Notes: generated by a model from the letters alone, not told the origin. Positions 24,341-37,701 are shown, counted from the first letter of the stretch. The stretch: 64,000 bases of DNA from Trichopria drosophilae (GCA_030407085.1 CM059586.1:36257501-36321500), one strand, 5' to 3'. Numbers and translations are program-made.

Positions 24341-27300
24341 GTATAGTTAGTCTTTTCGACTAACTCCCCCACATCAACGACTTAATTAAGTAGAATGCAC
24401 TATCTTTCCACCTGCGAATTGTTCTGTAATTTCAATAGCCTTTGTCCCAATTACACTTTTATAGACACTGAATATTTTGTTACAACATCTTTGGACATTA
24501 TTATTGTGATCAGACGGCAAATGCGAACAAAGGCATACAAGGCATGATGTCCACCGCCCTGGCGAAAAAATCGGTTTGAAACGGAAAAACAAATTTCTTT
24601 CCGTCGCAATCCGGAATTTGTTGCCGCTCTAATCCTAGTCATTCCAAACAAATCCGAAAATTACATCCGGCTCAATCCAACACAATCCGAGATTTACCTA
24701 AACAAATAATTAATCCGGATCTCGTGGATGGTGTCTTTAGTCCATCTACTTAATAGTAACCTATATTATATACAATTCACTTGATACACAGTAGGATCCC
24801 GGTGTATTTACTCCCTCGGTTCCTCATCTTCCCCTGGTGTCTAGTTATATTTACCAAAAAGGGGAACGCCGTTTCTCCCATTCCCTTAAACGCGTGACGT
24901 CACAGTAGGTCCTTTCTGATGCTGCAACAGGCTGGATCGTGGAAAACAAGAGCGGGGACAGGTAATAATAACGAGATGGAACTGGGAAAATATGCTGGGA
25001 CGTAAATACAATGAGACACAATTACACCTTGACTCTATGTATATTATGTGCTAAGTTCATAGTCTTATGTCGTAGGCATATGACAGAATATGCAATAAAA
25101 TGTTCCTTAAGCATATGAGTTATTAATGTTACTTGAAAGTTGTGAACGTAGAAGTATAAATTCCCTAAATTTTAAGAAATATAACTTTAAAGATGGGCAA
25201 ATTGGACTAGGACCATGTCATAAACATTGGAGAGTAAGTTAGAAGCATGCAATACATAAGTGAAGAAAAAAACTATAGTTTTCAGTGGTGTATTAAACGA
25301 TCTTCAAACATTTTTGGTTTAACTGAAAAGGGTAATTACAATATCTCGGGGTTATTGTTAGACGGTTGCTTAATGGGGAAACGTACATAAAAGGTACAGT
25401 CGAAACAACGGCCGATGACTTTTCATTTCCGAGTAATTTTTGCCTCTCTGAAAGAAACGGTCTAATGTTTGTCATCGTGGAAAGAACCCGCGACTATACG
25501 CGTGAGATGGGGAGGCGTTGTTTCGTACTAATTCACAGCTGCATATTTAATTCTGGGTAAAGTCTCGGCGTTCTAAGGTAACGTGCCGGGTATAGAGTGC
25601 ACCGGACACTATACTCATGGCCTTGGGGACTCTCAAACTCGCGAAGGAACTTCCGCGACCGAGGGGTGACGAGAAACAAGATATGACTTTTTAAGGTTAG
25701 CGCGCTGAATAGAAACATTAAACCCGTTCTTTCACATTATGAAACGTTGATGAGATTTATTATGAGCAAGAAGCTTGTGAGAATTTCGCAACAAATGACA
25801 TATATGAGGTAATTGCAGCTGACTATTTTCAGAGACAAGAAAGGAACAAATGCATTGGATGTGACTTGCACTAATTTTGATAACAGAGGTAGTCGTTAAG
25901 AATTAAGAAATGCGTGACTATATTTTATATTCAGAACACATAAAAAGAAAAGAAAACTTATGCTTAGATATTTTGCTATAAAAAATGTGTTAATGAAAAT
26001 GTATACACTATTAAGGAATAATGTATATTTTTTCAGCGTTTTGATTTAATTGATACTGAATTACAATTCTTATTTTCTCAAGAGTGTTGGAAAATATATA
26101 ATATTTATCAATCTGAATGCACTAGATGGAAACTACCAGTGAATCATCATTATGTGTCTAGGTACGCATGCGCATTGCTCCAAACGTGGACAAAACGTGA
26201 CGATTTGGGTCTATCTCCTGTCTAAAGCTACAGTGACTAATTTATACTGATTCTACCTGGGATGGTTTAATTCAAAATTAGATTTGAAGTAAACACTACC
26301 TTTGAAATTACGATTATGATTATGACTAAACATGTTTAATTCGATTGTAACTTGGCAATGTTTGTAGACATGATATTTTTGTTGAGTTTGGTTATATTAA
26401 TTGCTTCTACATTCTCGCTGAAGGTACAAACATTCGGAATGTTGGCAGTGCCATGAAAAGCTGCTTATTCAGGCTTCATGGAGAATAAAGTTTGAGCAAT
26501 CGTTAGAATTTTATTAAAGTTTCTTTACCTTTTTTTGCTTATTCTGATCACCTTCTTATAACTATCAGCTCAGGTGAAAAAAATGGTCTCATTATTCATT
26601 AAAAAATGCGCATGAGTGAGGAGGTGCAGATTAGTTGTATTTTTTTTTTCTGGTTGTAATAGGTTACGTTTAACCTCATGACACTAAAATGTAGTAAACA
26701 TTTTTTTTTCTTTTTTAAAAAAATTATGGTTATTGTTATCGACATTTTTTAATTTTCGAGGCATATTTTTAGAGTATGAAAAATGTAACAAAATAAGACG
26801 CAACTGAATTGCTTAAAAACTGAGGAAATTCCTAGCCTTTGAATAAAAAATTTTCAACAATCTTAAGTAATTCATAGAGCATATCTTTATAGACCGGAAA
26901 TTCATTTTATGTAACAGCACTTGGTACTGAACACTGAGTTATAGTAACGTATAAAACATCGACAATTTTCTACCTGTAAAAGTGGTAATTTTACGGTAAG
27001 AAATTCAAAGTGAACGTAATAAAACCACTTAAATCAAGATATGAGTAATCTCTATGATACTCTGGATTTATATTCAAGAATATTTTGAAGAGGTCTCCAA
27101 CAGAACGTCTGATCTTATACATTAATGGCATTTCCAATATTAGATTTATGTTTTGCAAAAGTATACAATCACGTTAACATCTTTTCTACATTTATCAGTG
27201 TAATGTTTGTTTCATGTAACAATTTTTTAAAAATATTTCTTTAACTGATCTAAGTATCATAAAAGTATGAAGTTGGTTATTTAATACATGATTTGTATTC

Positions 27301-29009
27301 AGACTTTTAACACGAATAACGATTTGTGATATATGAAGGAAAGAAAAGTACAATTCAATTGGTACCACTTATTTGCTTCTGTATCCACTTATAATAGTGC
27401 TAAATAGGTAAGGATTCCTTTATATTTATCTTCAAATATTATGTCAAAAATAATTTTATGTGGCAATAAAATGTGTACGGTGGAATACGCAATTAAGATA
27501 TCATCACTACACTGCGGTACATTGACGATACTGAGGATGAAAAGTTCGTTAGTTCTGTATCTCAAAACTGTGCTGAAATGGCACCGCTTTCTTCATACAA
27601 TGTATTGACTTAAGTATCAAATAAAATTATACCTTCAATAAGATGTATACTTAATTACTTTTCTTGCTTTATCTGAAAATTAAAATGCACCAGAATTTTC
27701 TTGAAATAAAATGTGTTATATTAAAACTATTTATTTTCTTCTAGGCAAACTTGGCGAAGAGTTAACTATTTAATACTCTTATTAGTAGGATGCAAGATTA
27801 ACGTATACCCTATGCAGAAGATATCTTAATACCGAATGATATTTCACTCTGCTAGGAGCGAGATTTTGTCTTTCACTCCTGATGGAGTGAAACGCCACTC
27901 CTCATAGAGTGAAATTTTCACTCATAATAAAAGAGTGGCTCAATTTTAACTCCAAGGAATTTAGAGAGTATATTAGCAGGAAGTGAAGGTATATGGTGTT
28001 TGGGGCGACATCTTTTGGATAAGTTAATCCCTTAGAAGCATGGCTCAAAACAGGCGACAACTTTCCATATAATAGCGTGGACCGTACCATTGCTACCATG
28101 ACTATACGACTTCTGATGTATTCTCTTCAGAGATTCCACTTCTACAAACCACAGTTATCTCTTTAACGAACAGTATGTTTTCAATTAGGTTTTTTTATTG
28201 TGCCTTCTATTTTTTATATTTTTCATGTGACCATTGATCGCTTCCCGCGATCAAGACAAATCTACCAAATTTCAGTAGGTAAAAATTTTCAGTGTGTTGG
28301 GTCTGTCTGTGTCAATATCTGATTTAAAAAAATGCACATCGCTAAACAGGAAGGATTCATCCGCATTCATCGAACGCAGTGCGTCGAACCTGTTTCATAT
28401 TCGCAAGATATTTCACTTGATCGAAAATAGAAAAAAATTCTTCTTCGCATTTTTTCAATTTCATGCAACTATGTACCAAACTACGGTATCGACATTTGTA
28501 GACCAGGACACTCGTGCTGTTGGAACGTGCACATTTCGACTTTGAAAGTGCCATGGAGGCGGAGTGGTCTTTCACTCACACAATCCTCCACCCCTCCAAT
28601 AAGATGCACGATCCCGATGTCTGGTCGTCGAGTCTCTTCTCTTGTACGCTCGTGCATCAACGTGTGCGAGAGTTTGGCTTAAAGCGGCTGGATCTGGGCT
28701 CGTCCCGGCACGTATCAACCTCATATTCCATAGATATTCAGACCTGCTAACGCAAGAACCATTCCAGGCTATTAAATTGGCACTCACGTGGCAGCCAATC
28801 CTTCCAGTATAACCGTCCCGATGAGATTAAACCGCTACTATATATATACATATACATTCTCTGGTTTAATGAGTAGCTTTAAGCTTTACATTCCACCTTA
28901 GGTAATTAGGTAGTCAACGGCAAACCAGCGACGCATGCTTCCAGTTTTAAAAGAAAGGGTTAATAAAAAACGTAATTTCGTCAATATGGAATTTACTTTC
29001 CTTAAAATG
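24341..29009. other. Intergenic, no supported gene
   Basis: AT-rich DNA with overlapping short frames on both strands. CpG-rich stretches lie at about 25490-25690 and 28490-28800. At 27845-27950 there are repeated GAGTGAAA / TTTCACTC words in both orientations resembling 7700-7811 and 43878-43945, probably one degenerate transposon family. No domain, tRNA or rRNA was recognised. Confidence 0.4.
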
Positions 29010-29640
29010 ATTACACAGCCCCACAAAACTCCGGAGCTGGAGGTCAGACTATGTCTATAATATGTTTTTTAGGTCGTTGAATCCGAATCTGAAGTCCATT
29101 TAACTCCATCCCGTCAGGTTTTTCACATAACCTAAAAAAACCTCAAGAATCCTGCAATTGGACCTTAAAATATTAAAATAAAGAATAATTTGCGGTTGGA
29201 AGTCCCTGCTATATTTTAGTAATGTTTTTGGGGTCGTTGAAACCATATCGGAAGTATATTCAGACCCATCACGTTCTTGACATAACCTCAAACAGAAATC
29301 TAAAAATCTACCCTGAAAAATTCTGGCCTAAAAGGCATACATGTCAAGAACTTAACGTGATGAGGCTGTAAAGGCTTCGAATATAGTTTTAGCAACCCCA
29401 AAAACATAATGGAAAAGTGGTCTAGACTTCTAAGTGCAAATTATATAGATAAGAGCAACTTAGAACACAATTTAACATTTTAAGGTCCAATTAATTTTTT
29501 ACGTTTTTTTAGATTATGTCAAAAACCTGACGTGATTATATTAAATGAACTTGCGATTCAGATTCAACGACCTAAAAAACTTATTACAGACGTAGACCGA
29601 CCTCCAAATCCCGACTTTTTTTTGTGGGTCTCTGTAATGT
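29010..29640. repeat. Foldback element of about 630 bp
   Basis: The left arm (about 29010-29190) and right arm (about 29465-29640) are imperfect inverted copies. Both carry CCCACAAAA near the outer end, then TTTTTTAGGTCGTTGAATC, then a CGTCAGGTTTTT-type word, then TTGGACCTTAAAAT. A second, inner inverted pair lies at 29230-29288 and 29343-29412 (GGGTCGTTGAAAC, TCACGTTCTTGACAT). The whole unit could fold into a long hairpin. There is no coding region. Confidence 0.65.
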
Positions 29641-32600
29641 GCTGGATATTAATGTTTTTGAGCTTTTTCAAATATGATTACACATCATATTACAGAAATA
29701 ATTCGAGAAGTAAAGATTTATTCATACACGGGTAGAAATATTGCGCCACCGCAGCGAATAATTGGCTAGCCCAGCAAAACATTTATCGTAATATATGAAT
29801 AGCAAATATTTAGCTGGTTTAGCAAACTGTTATTACTACGTTTGCTTTTGTAATCGCTGGCATAGCCAGTATTTCACGAATTCATTAAATCAATTTATAG
29901 CAAATGTCCTTATGCTGAATAGCCAAGACATTTTTTTCCATGTAAATTTTTTATTTCTTTACCTCCTACCTTCCACCTCGATCGAGGTATCTCAAAAGCT
30001 CTCAAGGAACTTGTCCGACTAAATTCGAGTACAATAGCGAGAGCTCCAAGTCATCTCAGATGGCGCCATATTCCCATTTGTCCAGAATATATCAACCAAT
30101 CAAATGTTAAACAGACAGCGAGGCTGCTTATGCACATAGTAAACTGCTTGCTCGAAAATTAACAGCATTGCTGATAACTGTTCGTCATTTAAAAATGAAT
30201 GAATGATCATGAATGAAAATACGCTTTCACAACTATACGTACCAAACATAGTTGTCATCTTCAATACAAATATAATTTTTTTTAAAAGCACGACAGAGTA
30301 GGGGAAAGCTACTAGGCGCTGTCTGACCACTCAGCCCAACTCGAGTTAGGGTGTCTGATTTAATACAGTTTATTCCTATAATTTATAGAACATTTTAGTT
30401 TTACATTGTATAGTTTATTACATTAATTGAGACAGCTTTGGACTACTTCAACTTTCGAAAATGTTTGTTTAATTCATGAAGTAGTGATGGCACACGTATG
30501 AAATAACAATTTATCAACTAACGAAAAAATTGTTTAGATATTATTGTTCACTCGAGTTTGAATCAGCTAGTTAATTGCTATACCTAAGACTTCATTAATG
30601 CTGAATAATAGTTTACTACTACTAAGAAATGTAGTTGCGAAAATTTAGCTGAATGTATTAGCTGTTACTTCTTAGCAACGACTGATAGCATTTAGTAGCT
30701 GCAGCTAACGTTTTATTTTCCTGTTACTAAAGTAGTATGTCATTGTTTACACTTTACAAGTTGTGAAGAAATGAATACTATATTCCATAGATATCATGTT
30801 CATAATAATATCATTTAATAATAAATATTAAGTAATGAATTAGAAATGACAATTTAATTTAAGAAGAAATTCCTTACGTAGGTCTAAAACTCATTGTAAA
30901 TTCCACAAAAATTGATTAAAATTGAAATCGACTCGTTTGTTTAGGTACTTGATTACGATCGGTAAGTATATAGTTTACGCTCCAACGAAGAAATTCAGTC
31001 ACGCTAGGAGTTAAACATATACTGGATAAAAAACTAAGAGATAATAATGCCCTGTTGTATTGGATAAACGTGGCATTAAAAAATTCCTCGTTCTTATGTT
31101 AAGAATTTGTATTTCAGAAAGTTATTTATCAAAACTTTTATATAAACATTTAAATGTCAGCATATGAGTATCCACGTTTTATTAATTTAATTATCTGTAA
31201 ACACTTCTTGATTATAAAACATGCATAAAATTCCAACCATTCAAACTACTGACGTTGCTTTGTAAACATAATCTTAAACCATTGTAAGGATAAATATTGA
31301 TGTACATAAGTTTTTAAGAATCCTTGAAAAATAATTATTCATCAAAAGAAGTTTAACAATAAGAAGTCGAATTTTAAAGCTTTCAATTCGGTAGAAGTAT
31401 GACTGCAGCTAGTACCAGCAATAATACAGTTATCATATAAGAATAGTTGTTGAAAAATTATAAAATATATATAGTTAACATTTCTATTTGAAGCTAACTA
31501 CATTTAGAAATTAGTTTATCCCACAAAAAGTTATTCTCAGGGAACTGCTGGCCTTTCAAATAATCTATCGCTTGCTTGCCTTTAATCAGTGAAATAACCG
31601 TATTGTACCTTTTGACACTCAGCAAAGAGATTTTACTTCCGACATACGTTAAAACGATTTTTTTCGAAATTCCTAATCTAGACTTAATTCTTATAAATTA
31701 ATTTGAATATTCATTTTGATGGGAAAGGAATGGAAATAATTTAAAAGAACTAAAGACTATCATGTGGTAGACGTGTGGCTAATCCTGAATTTAATGCACG
31801 GACTGTTACCCAGGGCTTTTCTGTCGGCTAAACACACTTGACCACTGGAAGTTATATCACCTTCGAAGGGAGCTTTCCGCTTAATTATTTCGAACCCCAC
31901 ACTGGCCTTCCCTTCCACGACGAGTTTATTAAGCTTAAATCTCGTTATGCCGGCTTTCGATGCTTTAATAACCCCACAATATATCAGATAACGAGAATCC
32001 TGAGATTAGTGATTTTTTTACATGTTTTAATGAAGTTTAATGTTTTATTAAAAATATTAATACCGCTTTTATAACACACAAAGTTAACGCCTAGACAAGT
32101 ATATTTTCCATTACTCCTACAAAATTACACAAACGGCAGTTTGCGATTACAACAATCGCACAGTGCAAAAGAAAACTTCTCTAGCATACTGAATTAAATC
32201 AAATAATTTAGACTGGCATGTAGGCGTACTCCATGAATACTGCATGTTACCTCACGGTAAGTAGGGTTGTAGTCTGCCAGGGAACTAAGTAGAATGGAAA
32301 TGCATGAATTTATGATTAACCCTACGAGATTTTACGTAGTGAATTCCGTGGCAAAGTTCAAATACGACCATTTATGATGGCATAGTTCTTCAAGCTCTAT
32401 TGTAATGACTTAAAGCAGATTCGACAGTTTATTATGTTCGTCCAAAATCGCAGAGTACGCTTGACAAAATCAAATGCTAATCGATTCCTAAACCGAACTT
32501 TCTGTATACGGTGCTCCTGTTCATCCATTAGGCCTCACGGTTGGTCAATGGGACATCAACGGCACTTTAGTAACCTTACCCTCGACGCTGCTGATTCAGT

Positions 32601-33361
32601 TGGATGTCGATAGGGGATTCGGATCTCGATTTCGAGGGACCCTATCGAGATGTACGATGCTCCGCGCTAGAGAGATTATCCCACATGAGAAATAGATGGC
32701 CAGAACATGGGATCCCCAGAATTAGGGAAGATTACACTGCGGATTATAGGACCAATTTTGTGATTTTGGTCATCGATCGAGATTTAACGGACTTGGTGTC
32801 TTCCTAATCAATCGTTAAAAGTAACGCCCAGGGGGATGTGGGGTTAAATAGTCAGCTGCAAGCTTTGAGGCAATACAAAAATGGATTACGTACTCCACCA
32901 TTGAACACTTCTTCTCAAAAATTATAATAAAACGTACAAACTTTGACGATATAAAACAGCAGTGAAAATAAAATATTCATGAATCCCATGAAGCAATTAA
33001 TTATTAGACACCATTCCTCCCTAGAAGATAATACAGTAACGTTATGTCGTTCGCTATTTATGATTGACGTATTCATCCTACGCGTGATTACGTCGTATGT
33101 CGGTGGCATGAAACAATGGCGATGCATCGACATCGTACGATGTAAATGAAGGTGCACGTAGGGACAATACGTACAGCTTCCATCTAAATTGAATAGACTT
33201 CCCAGTAAATTGCAGACGAAGATGTTTGTTCGTAAATATTTGCTTTGGAAGATCCTGACCAAAGTTCGCGATTTAATTTAGTTTAAGTTTCTTAGACAGC
33301 CGAATTCTAGAGTAATTTAAATGATGTCAAAGCACATTCAGGCATTACACGAGTATCTCGT
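29641..33361. other. Intergenic, no supported gene
   Basis: No gene is supported. CpG-rich stretches at about 31840-31990, 32500-32800 and 33010-33260 contain short open frames without recognisable domains. Sequence at about 29733-29875 has weakly inverted ends and 30580-30740 has repeated TAGTAGCT-like words; both could be decayed MITEs. The right end of this stretch is the sequence beyond the 3' end of the Cry-like gene. Confidence 0.4.
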
Positions 33362-33367
33362 TTTATT
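33362..33367 (-). terminator. Polyadenylation signal AATAAA
   Basis: A canonical AATAAA hexamer on the minus strand lies about 70 bases after the stop codon of the Cry-like gene, giving a short 3' untranslated region. This is a normal arrangement for an animal mRNA. Confidence 0.55.
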
Positions 33368-33434
33368 CAAATTTGCTTATTTACATCTTAATTTTAACAA
33401 ACATAAGTTATACGAAGAACACAGCGCTGAAAGT

Positions 33435-35344
33435 TTATGTTCGGTCACTTTGACCGGTATCATTCAATTTATAATCGTAATTATTTAATTGGTATGATAC
33501 GGCTATATTCGCGAGTTGATGTTTTATAAAATTTATGTCATTGGCAGCATAAAGCGAAGCAATGTAATGATTTTCTAGATAAAAGCTTTTATTATGACTT
33601 CCAAAGTTCCTACCATACTGATACGTACTACCGTCCGTTAGATAAAATACGATATATTCAATAAGTCCGTCACCTCCAACATCCATCCTTTCGATTTTCG
33701 TATCATTTAATTCTAATAAATTACTCGAATCTTTAGAAATACCGCCCAACACATGGGAATCTCCATTTTCAAAATGAAGTCGTATACCACATATTAATTT
33801 TTCATTCCACAAATAGAATAATTGCAATGACTTAAGTTGATTTCGTTTAGACGATGTTAACATTTTGGGTGTTAAAGGTGGCGATCCAAACTTTACAATT
33901 GCTTGCATGTATAATCGAGGAGAAGACGTGCCAAAGTACTCGGAATAAACCATAACTGTATTATTTGATTTTGAGAACCGTTCCGGATCAATTATATAAT
34001 TCCATTGAGAGTAATATTCCCGACCATTTACGGCGGTGTACGTTCGAACCACCATTGTTTCATCGTATAACCGATCCGGATCGCAATTCAAATAGATGAA
34101 ATCTAGTTGTGTCGCCGTCACATTGTCGATATGATTTATAATCCTATTTACCATCGTTTTTCGAAAGTTTCTTAATCTACGAATATCATCGTTTTGTAAA
34201 TCGATACTATTAGCATAAGCTATACCCCACGTGTAATAAGCAACTTTCATACTGACGACTCGGGTAAGAAGCGGAAGCACGTGGTAATTCAAAATTTTCG
34301 TATCTATATCCTTTGCTGTAAAAATGAACTTTTCTTCGAAACCCAATAAATCTTCGGCCAAGTTCATGTAAATTCTGCGTATATCGGAGTTGTTTACTTC
34401 CGACACGACGTCATGCATACGAACTTTGAGCGGCTTGATATCGTTATCCAGTATCGCGTTTATAACAGCTAATTGATTATGCTTGACCACTGCCTCGACC
34501 TGGTGTTTGATAGTCAGCCATGGATCTTCGAGAGCATCTTTCGGGAAGAAGATTTCCATGAATAATTTTATAGAGAAACTAGCTGGATCACTGCCAACTA
34601 GTAACTCGACGAATAGTTTCGATATCTCCAACAAATCCCAATTAGAACCAAACGAAGAAATATTAAACTTTGATTCGTAGTGGTTGGAGATAAAGCCGCT
34701 GGGTGTATTGTTGCGATATGCGTAGAAAAGAACGTTTTTGTTGGACGGATTGATTATTCTTAAAGTTGTCACAAAATACGAGTTTGGCATCTCTATCGTC
34801 GTAATTTCACCAGGCCAAAGATGTGCACCGGATATTATACCCAAGTAGAAATTACTCACTACTCCGGACAAAGCTTCCACGTCGAAAGGGAATTTGCCGA
34901 TATTGGCAACTACGATCGATGGGTGATTTGATCGGGGCCAGCCGATAACGCTACGTCGTAGGACCTTTAGATCGGTCGTGGGCAGTAAGCGACCAATCAC
35001 GAAATCCGTCGATTCTTCCAATGAACCTCGGCGTGTTTTACTTTTATCATCCCCTTTAGAATCATTTGTCTCCCGCCGAAATCGGGATATTTTTCCATGT
35101 TTTCCCTCGATCAAAGTGGCAACTGCAAAACATACATTTTCGGTTTTAATAGTGCTGAAATTAGATGCATATCGATGTTCTCACTCGATATTAAATTATA
35201 ATTAAATTACATCGAAGAAATTAACACTAATGCGATCACTCTACTAACACAAAACATAAGATTGACTGAGGCATCATCCAAAACTAGAAAGCACTTACTA
35301 GCACTCGTGATCACCAACAAGATAAATACACCTAATATTTTCAT
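33435..35344 (-). CDS. Secreted protein with Cry-like pore-forming helical domain and jacalin-like beta-prism, two exons
   Basis: Exon 1 is 35344-35299 and exon 2 is 35122-33435; the 176-base intron has a GTAAGTGC donor and a TTTTGCAG acceptor, and the split codon joins in frame. This gives about 577 residues. Exon 1 encodes a short hydrophobic signal peptide. A basic stretch follows with RFRR and KTRR, possible furin sites. Residues about 75-155 look beta-rich. Residues about 176-350 follow the order of the Cry domain I bundle: amphipathic helix, a Pro before a DPW motif (Trp 217) and a QVE helix, then YHVLPLLTRVVSMK (295-308), resembling the conserved central helix. Residues about 444-523 have jacalin-type spacing (GIRLHF, LGG, VGGDG). 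Many N-glycosylation sequons fit secretion. It stands alone among repeats. Gene structure is seen directly; Cry resemblance is strong by eye; pore-forming activity is inferred. Immunity, digestion or venom roles are all possible. Confidence 0.82.
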
Positions 35345-35384
35345 AGCAATGTGGAAACGAAGTTCTCGCGCATGTTAAAATGAA

Positions 35385-35391
35385 ATTTTAT
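35385..35391 (-). promoter_or_regulatory. TATA-like box upstream of the Cry-like gene
   Basis: ATAAAAT on the minus strand lies about 41 bases before the start codon, a distance that would leave only a very short 5' untranslated region. No clear initiator motif is visible. The real promoter could lie further upstream with an unseen 5' exon. Confidence 0.2.
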
Positions 35392-37634
35392 GTCTATCTG
35401 CGACGAGATGCTTGTTCAGTGAGCTTCGAACGCGACTGGAAGATATTGTGCATCCGAAGCTATCGTAAATGTCAATATTCCGCAGGAGATTTTCTTATCT
35501 GGAGAATTCTATAATTAATGACCAGCAGCCTGATTAAAACACTAGCGGCTCGCGTATTCATTATTGGAAAAGAGTCAGTATAGACATATTTGACGTTTCA
35601 TTTAAATGGAAAGAAAGAAATATTATACATGAAAACATGCCCGATATAAATAAGAACAAAAAATAATAATATTAATTAAATAAATAATGTTACTTATGTC
35701 TCTGTAAATGTACAAATTATTACATTGTCGCATCAAAACCCCTGTATTTATCTCGTGACTCACACTCTTTAATCTCATGCATCGATCTTGTGCATTCGGT
35801 ACAGCATCGGAGGTTGCTCGTATGTATCTTGGCGAATTGTAAATTGTGCGAGGAATCGCTGGCAAAACTTTGCTTGCAACAACAAGGGCTATTTTGGAAT
35901 TAATGCATATAATCTCAATAACCTGATAATTTTGCGCTACATTTCCGTCAAGAGGAAATTAGACAGCGGTTAAACTTTGGGTAATACGTAATACCAGTTG
36001 GTGCAAACGTACAGTAAACACATATTCCGCCCACCGGCTTTTCATATTCGAAATTTCCAACTGTCATGAAAATGAATTTCCTACTGTTTGATACAAATGT
36101 TTAATAATTTTGTCGTTTCAAATGAAATGTATGCTTGTTGACAAATACAAATATAATAATAGTAATAATAAATATATGCCATTTGTTATTAATGATATTC
36201 CCCGAATGCCGAACTAAAAATATCTTACGTCTCGATACCGAAACGCCTCTTATATTACTAGGTGCTGCAGATTAGATTTAAATTTTCCTGGAGGCATATA
36301 AAAACTAAACTCAAGCACTAGCTCTGACGTGTTTTTTAACACAACCGTCGCTATATTTTATGTTTTCCAGCCTGAAAAACGTGATCGATTAGCTTTAGGT
36401 GCTCATGAGTTCCTATTCGAGCTCTTTCCATCTGATGCGTACGTGATGTACGGCAACGATACGAGATTCTGCACCAGCTTCTCCGCTAAAGCTGCATACC
36501 GATGGCCTGGCTGAAAGATACATAGATTATGATATCACGCTTAGGAACGTAAAAATACCGTAAAATACGGTTTGAAAGATTCTGCTATTCGCATTAGCAT
36601 TCACTCAAGGGGTTATAATTTAGCGAAACTGGGCATATCTGGGCCTCGAGGGTCAACAGCCCGGCGCCACATTAACATAATTTCGCAGCTCTGAAGATTT
36701 AACGTTTATGTCTAAAAATTGCAAATACTAACCTAAAAACTTTCAAATTTCTTACAATCATTACGAAATGTAAAAACGATGCGTACATTTAATATATATA
36801 TATGTCTGATTGTTAGGATTGTTTGTCTGGATTGACGCTCATTTTAACCCGGGATTAAACTTGCGAATAGTCTTAAGTATTCTCGGTCAATTTGATTCAT
36901 TTTGTAGCTTTTCTGATTTCAGACTGGTGAAAAACACTAATCATTCTCATTTCTATTATTGCACGAAAACTGGCTAGATTTTTAAATTCTGGATCTAGAT
37001 TTACATCATCTTTAAGTTACTGAACATGTTTATCACATCTAAAAATAACCGCGTTTCATGCAGGTTGACATAATCTGTGTCATTATGGATTAAATTTTAA
37101 AGTAATAAATAAATATTGTGTTAGAATTTATACACAAAAATATCAATTCTTTTCTTCAACGTATTCGCAGCAATTCTAAATTATGCAAAAAAGTTTCTAA
37201 CTTACCCAGAAAACCTTTGGTTAAAATAAGTTTATTGCACGCATTCCATCTAATTCGTTCATTACAGATGGTGATTATCTTAGTTGTACTTTAGTGGTCT
37301 TTAAAACTCTATATTTTGATATTTAGCAGTTTACTAATTTTGGGAATAATGTAAAATCTTATCAAGTCCTACAGAAAAAATGTATTTAGAAGAAGTCAAT
37401 CAGTATATTCGACATAACGTGACTGGAATATACTTTTGTTTCAAAGATGCACAAAACTGTCGCAAACAGGCCTGCTAATGACGTCGGTAAACAAGTTCGG
37501 AAGTGGCATCCCATGGCTTAGTCGAAACGATGCAGGCTCTATTTATTTGCCCGATTCACCCCCTCAGATAGGGGTAATCATGGAGTTAGGTCGGGTAACA
37601 GGAGACCCTCTACATCATGCTTCTAATCCGATAT

Positions 37635-37636
<2 letters not shown>
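35392..37636. other. Intergenic, no firm gene
   Basis: Upstream region of the Cry-like gene. At 36371-36514 a run of 47 sense codons on the plus strand follows a good acceptor-like sequence (TTTTATGTTTTCCAG) and ends in TGA. It reads like protein but matches no family that I know, and no matching upstream exon is visible. The rest is AT-rich and featureless. Confidence 0.35.

Positions 37637-37699
<63 letters not shown>
37637..37699. repeat. (AT)n microsatellite
   Basis: About 31 uninterrupted AT dinucleotides. The unit is followed by TTAGGGTGTCTCAAAC. Its length is likely to vary between individuals. Confidence 0.95.

Positions 37700-37701
<2 letters not shown>

Noticed and set aside
29733..29875. 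Weakly inverted ends suggesting a MITE
   Set aside because: The ends match only partly and no flanking duplication or second copy could be found.
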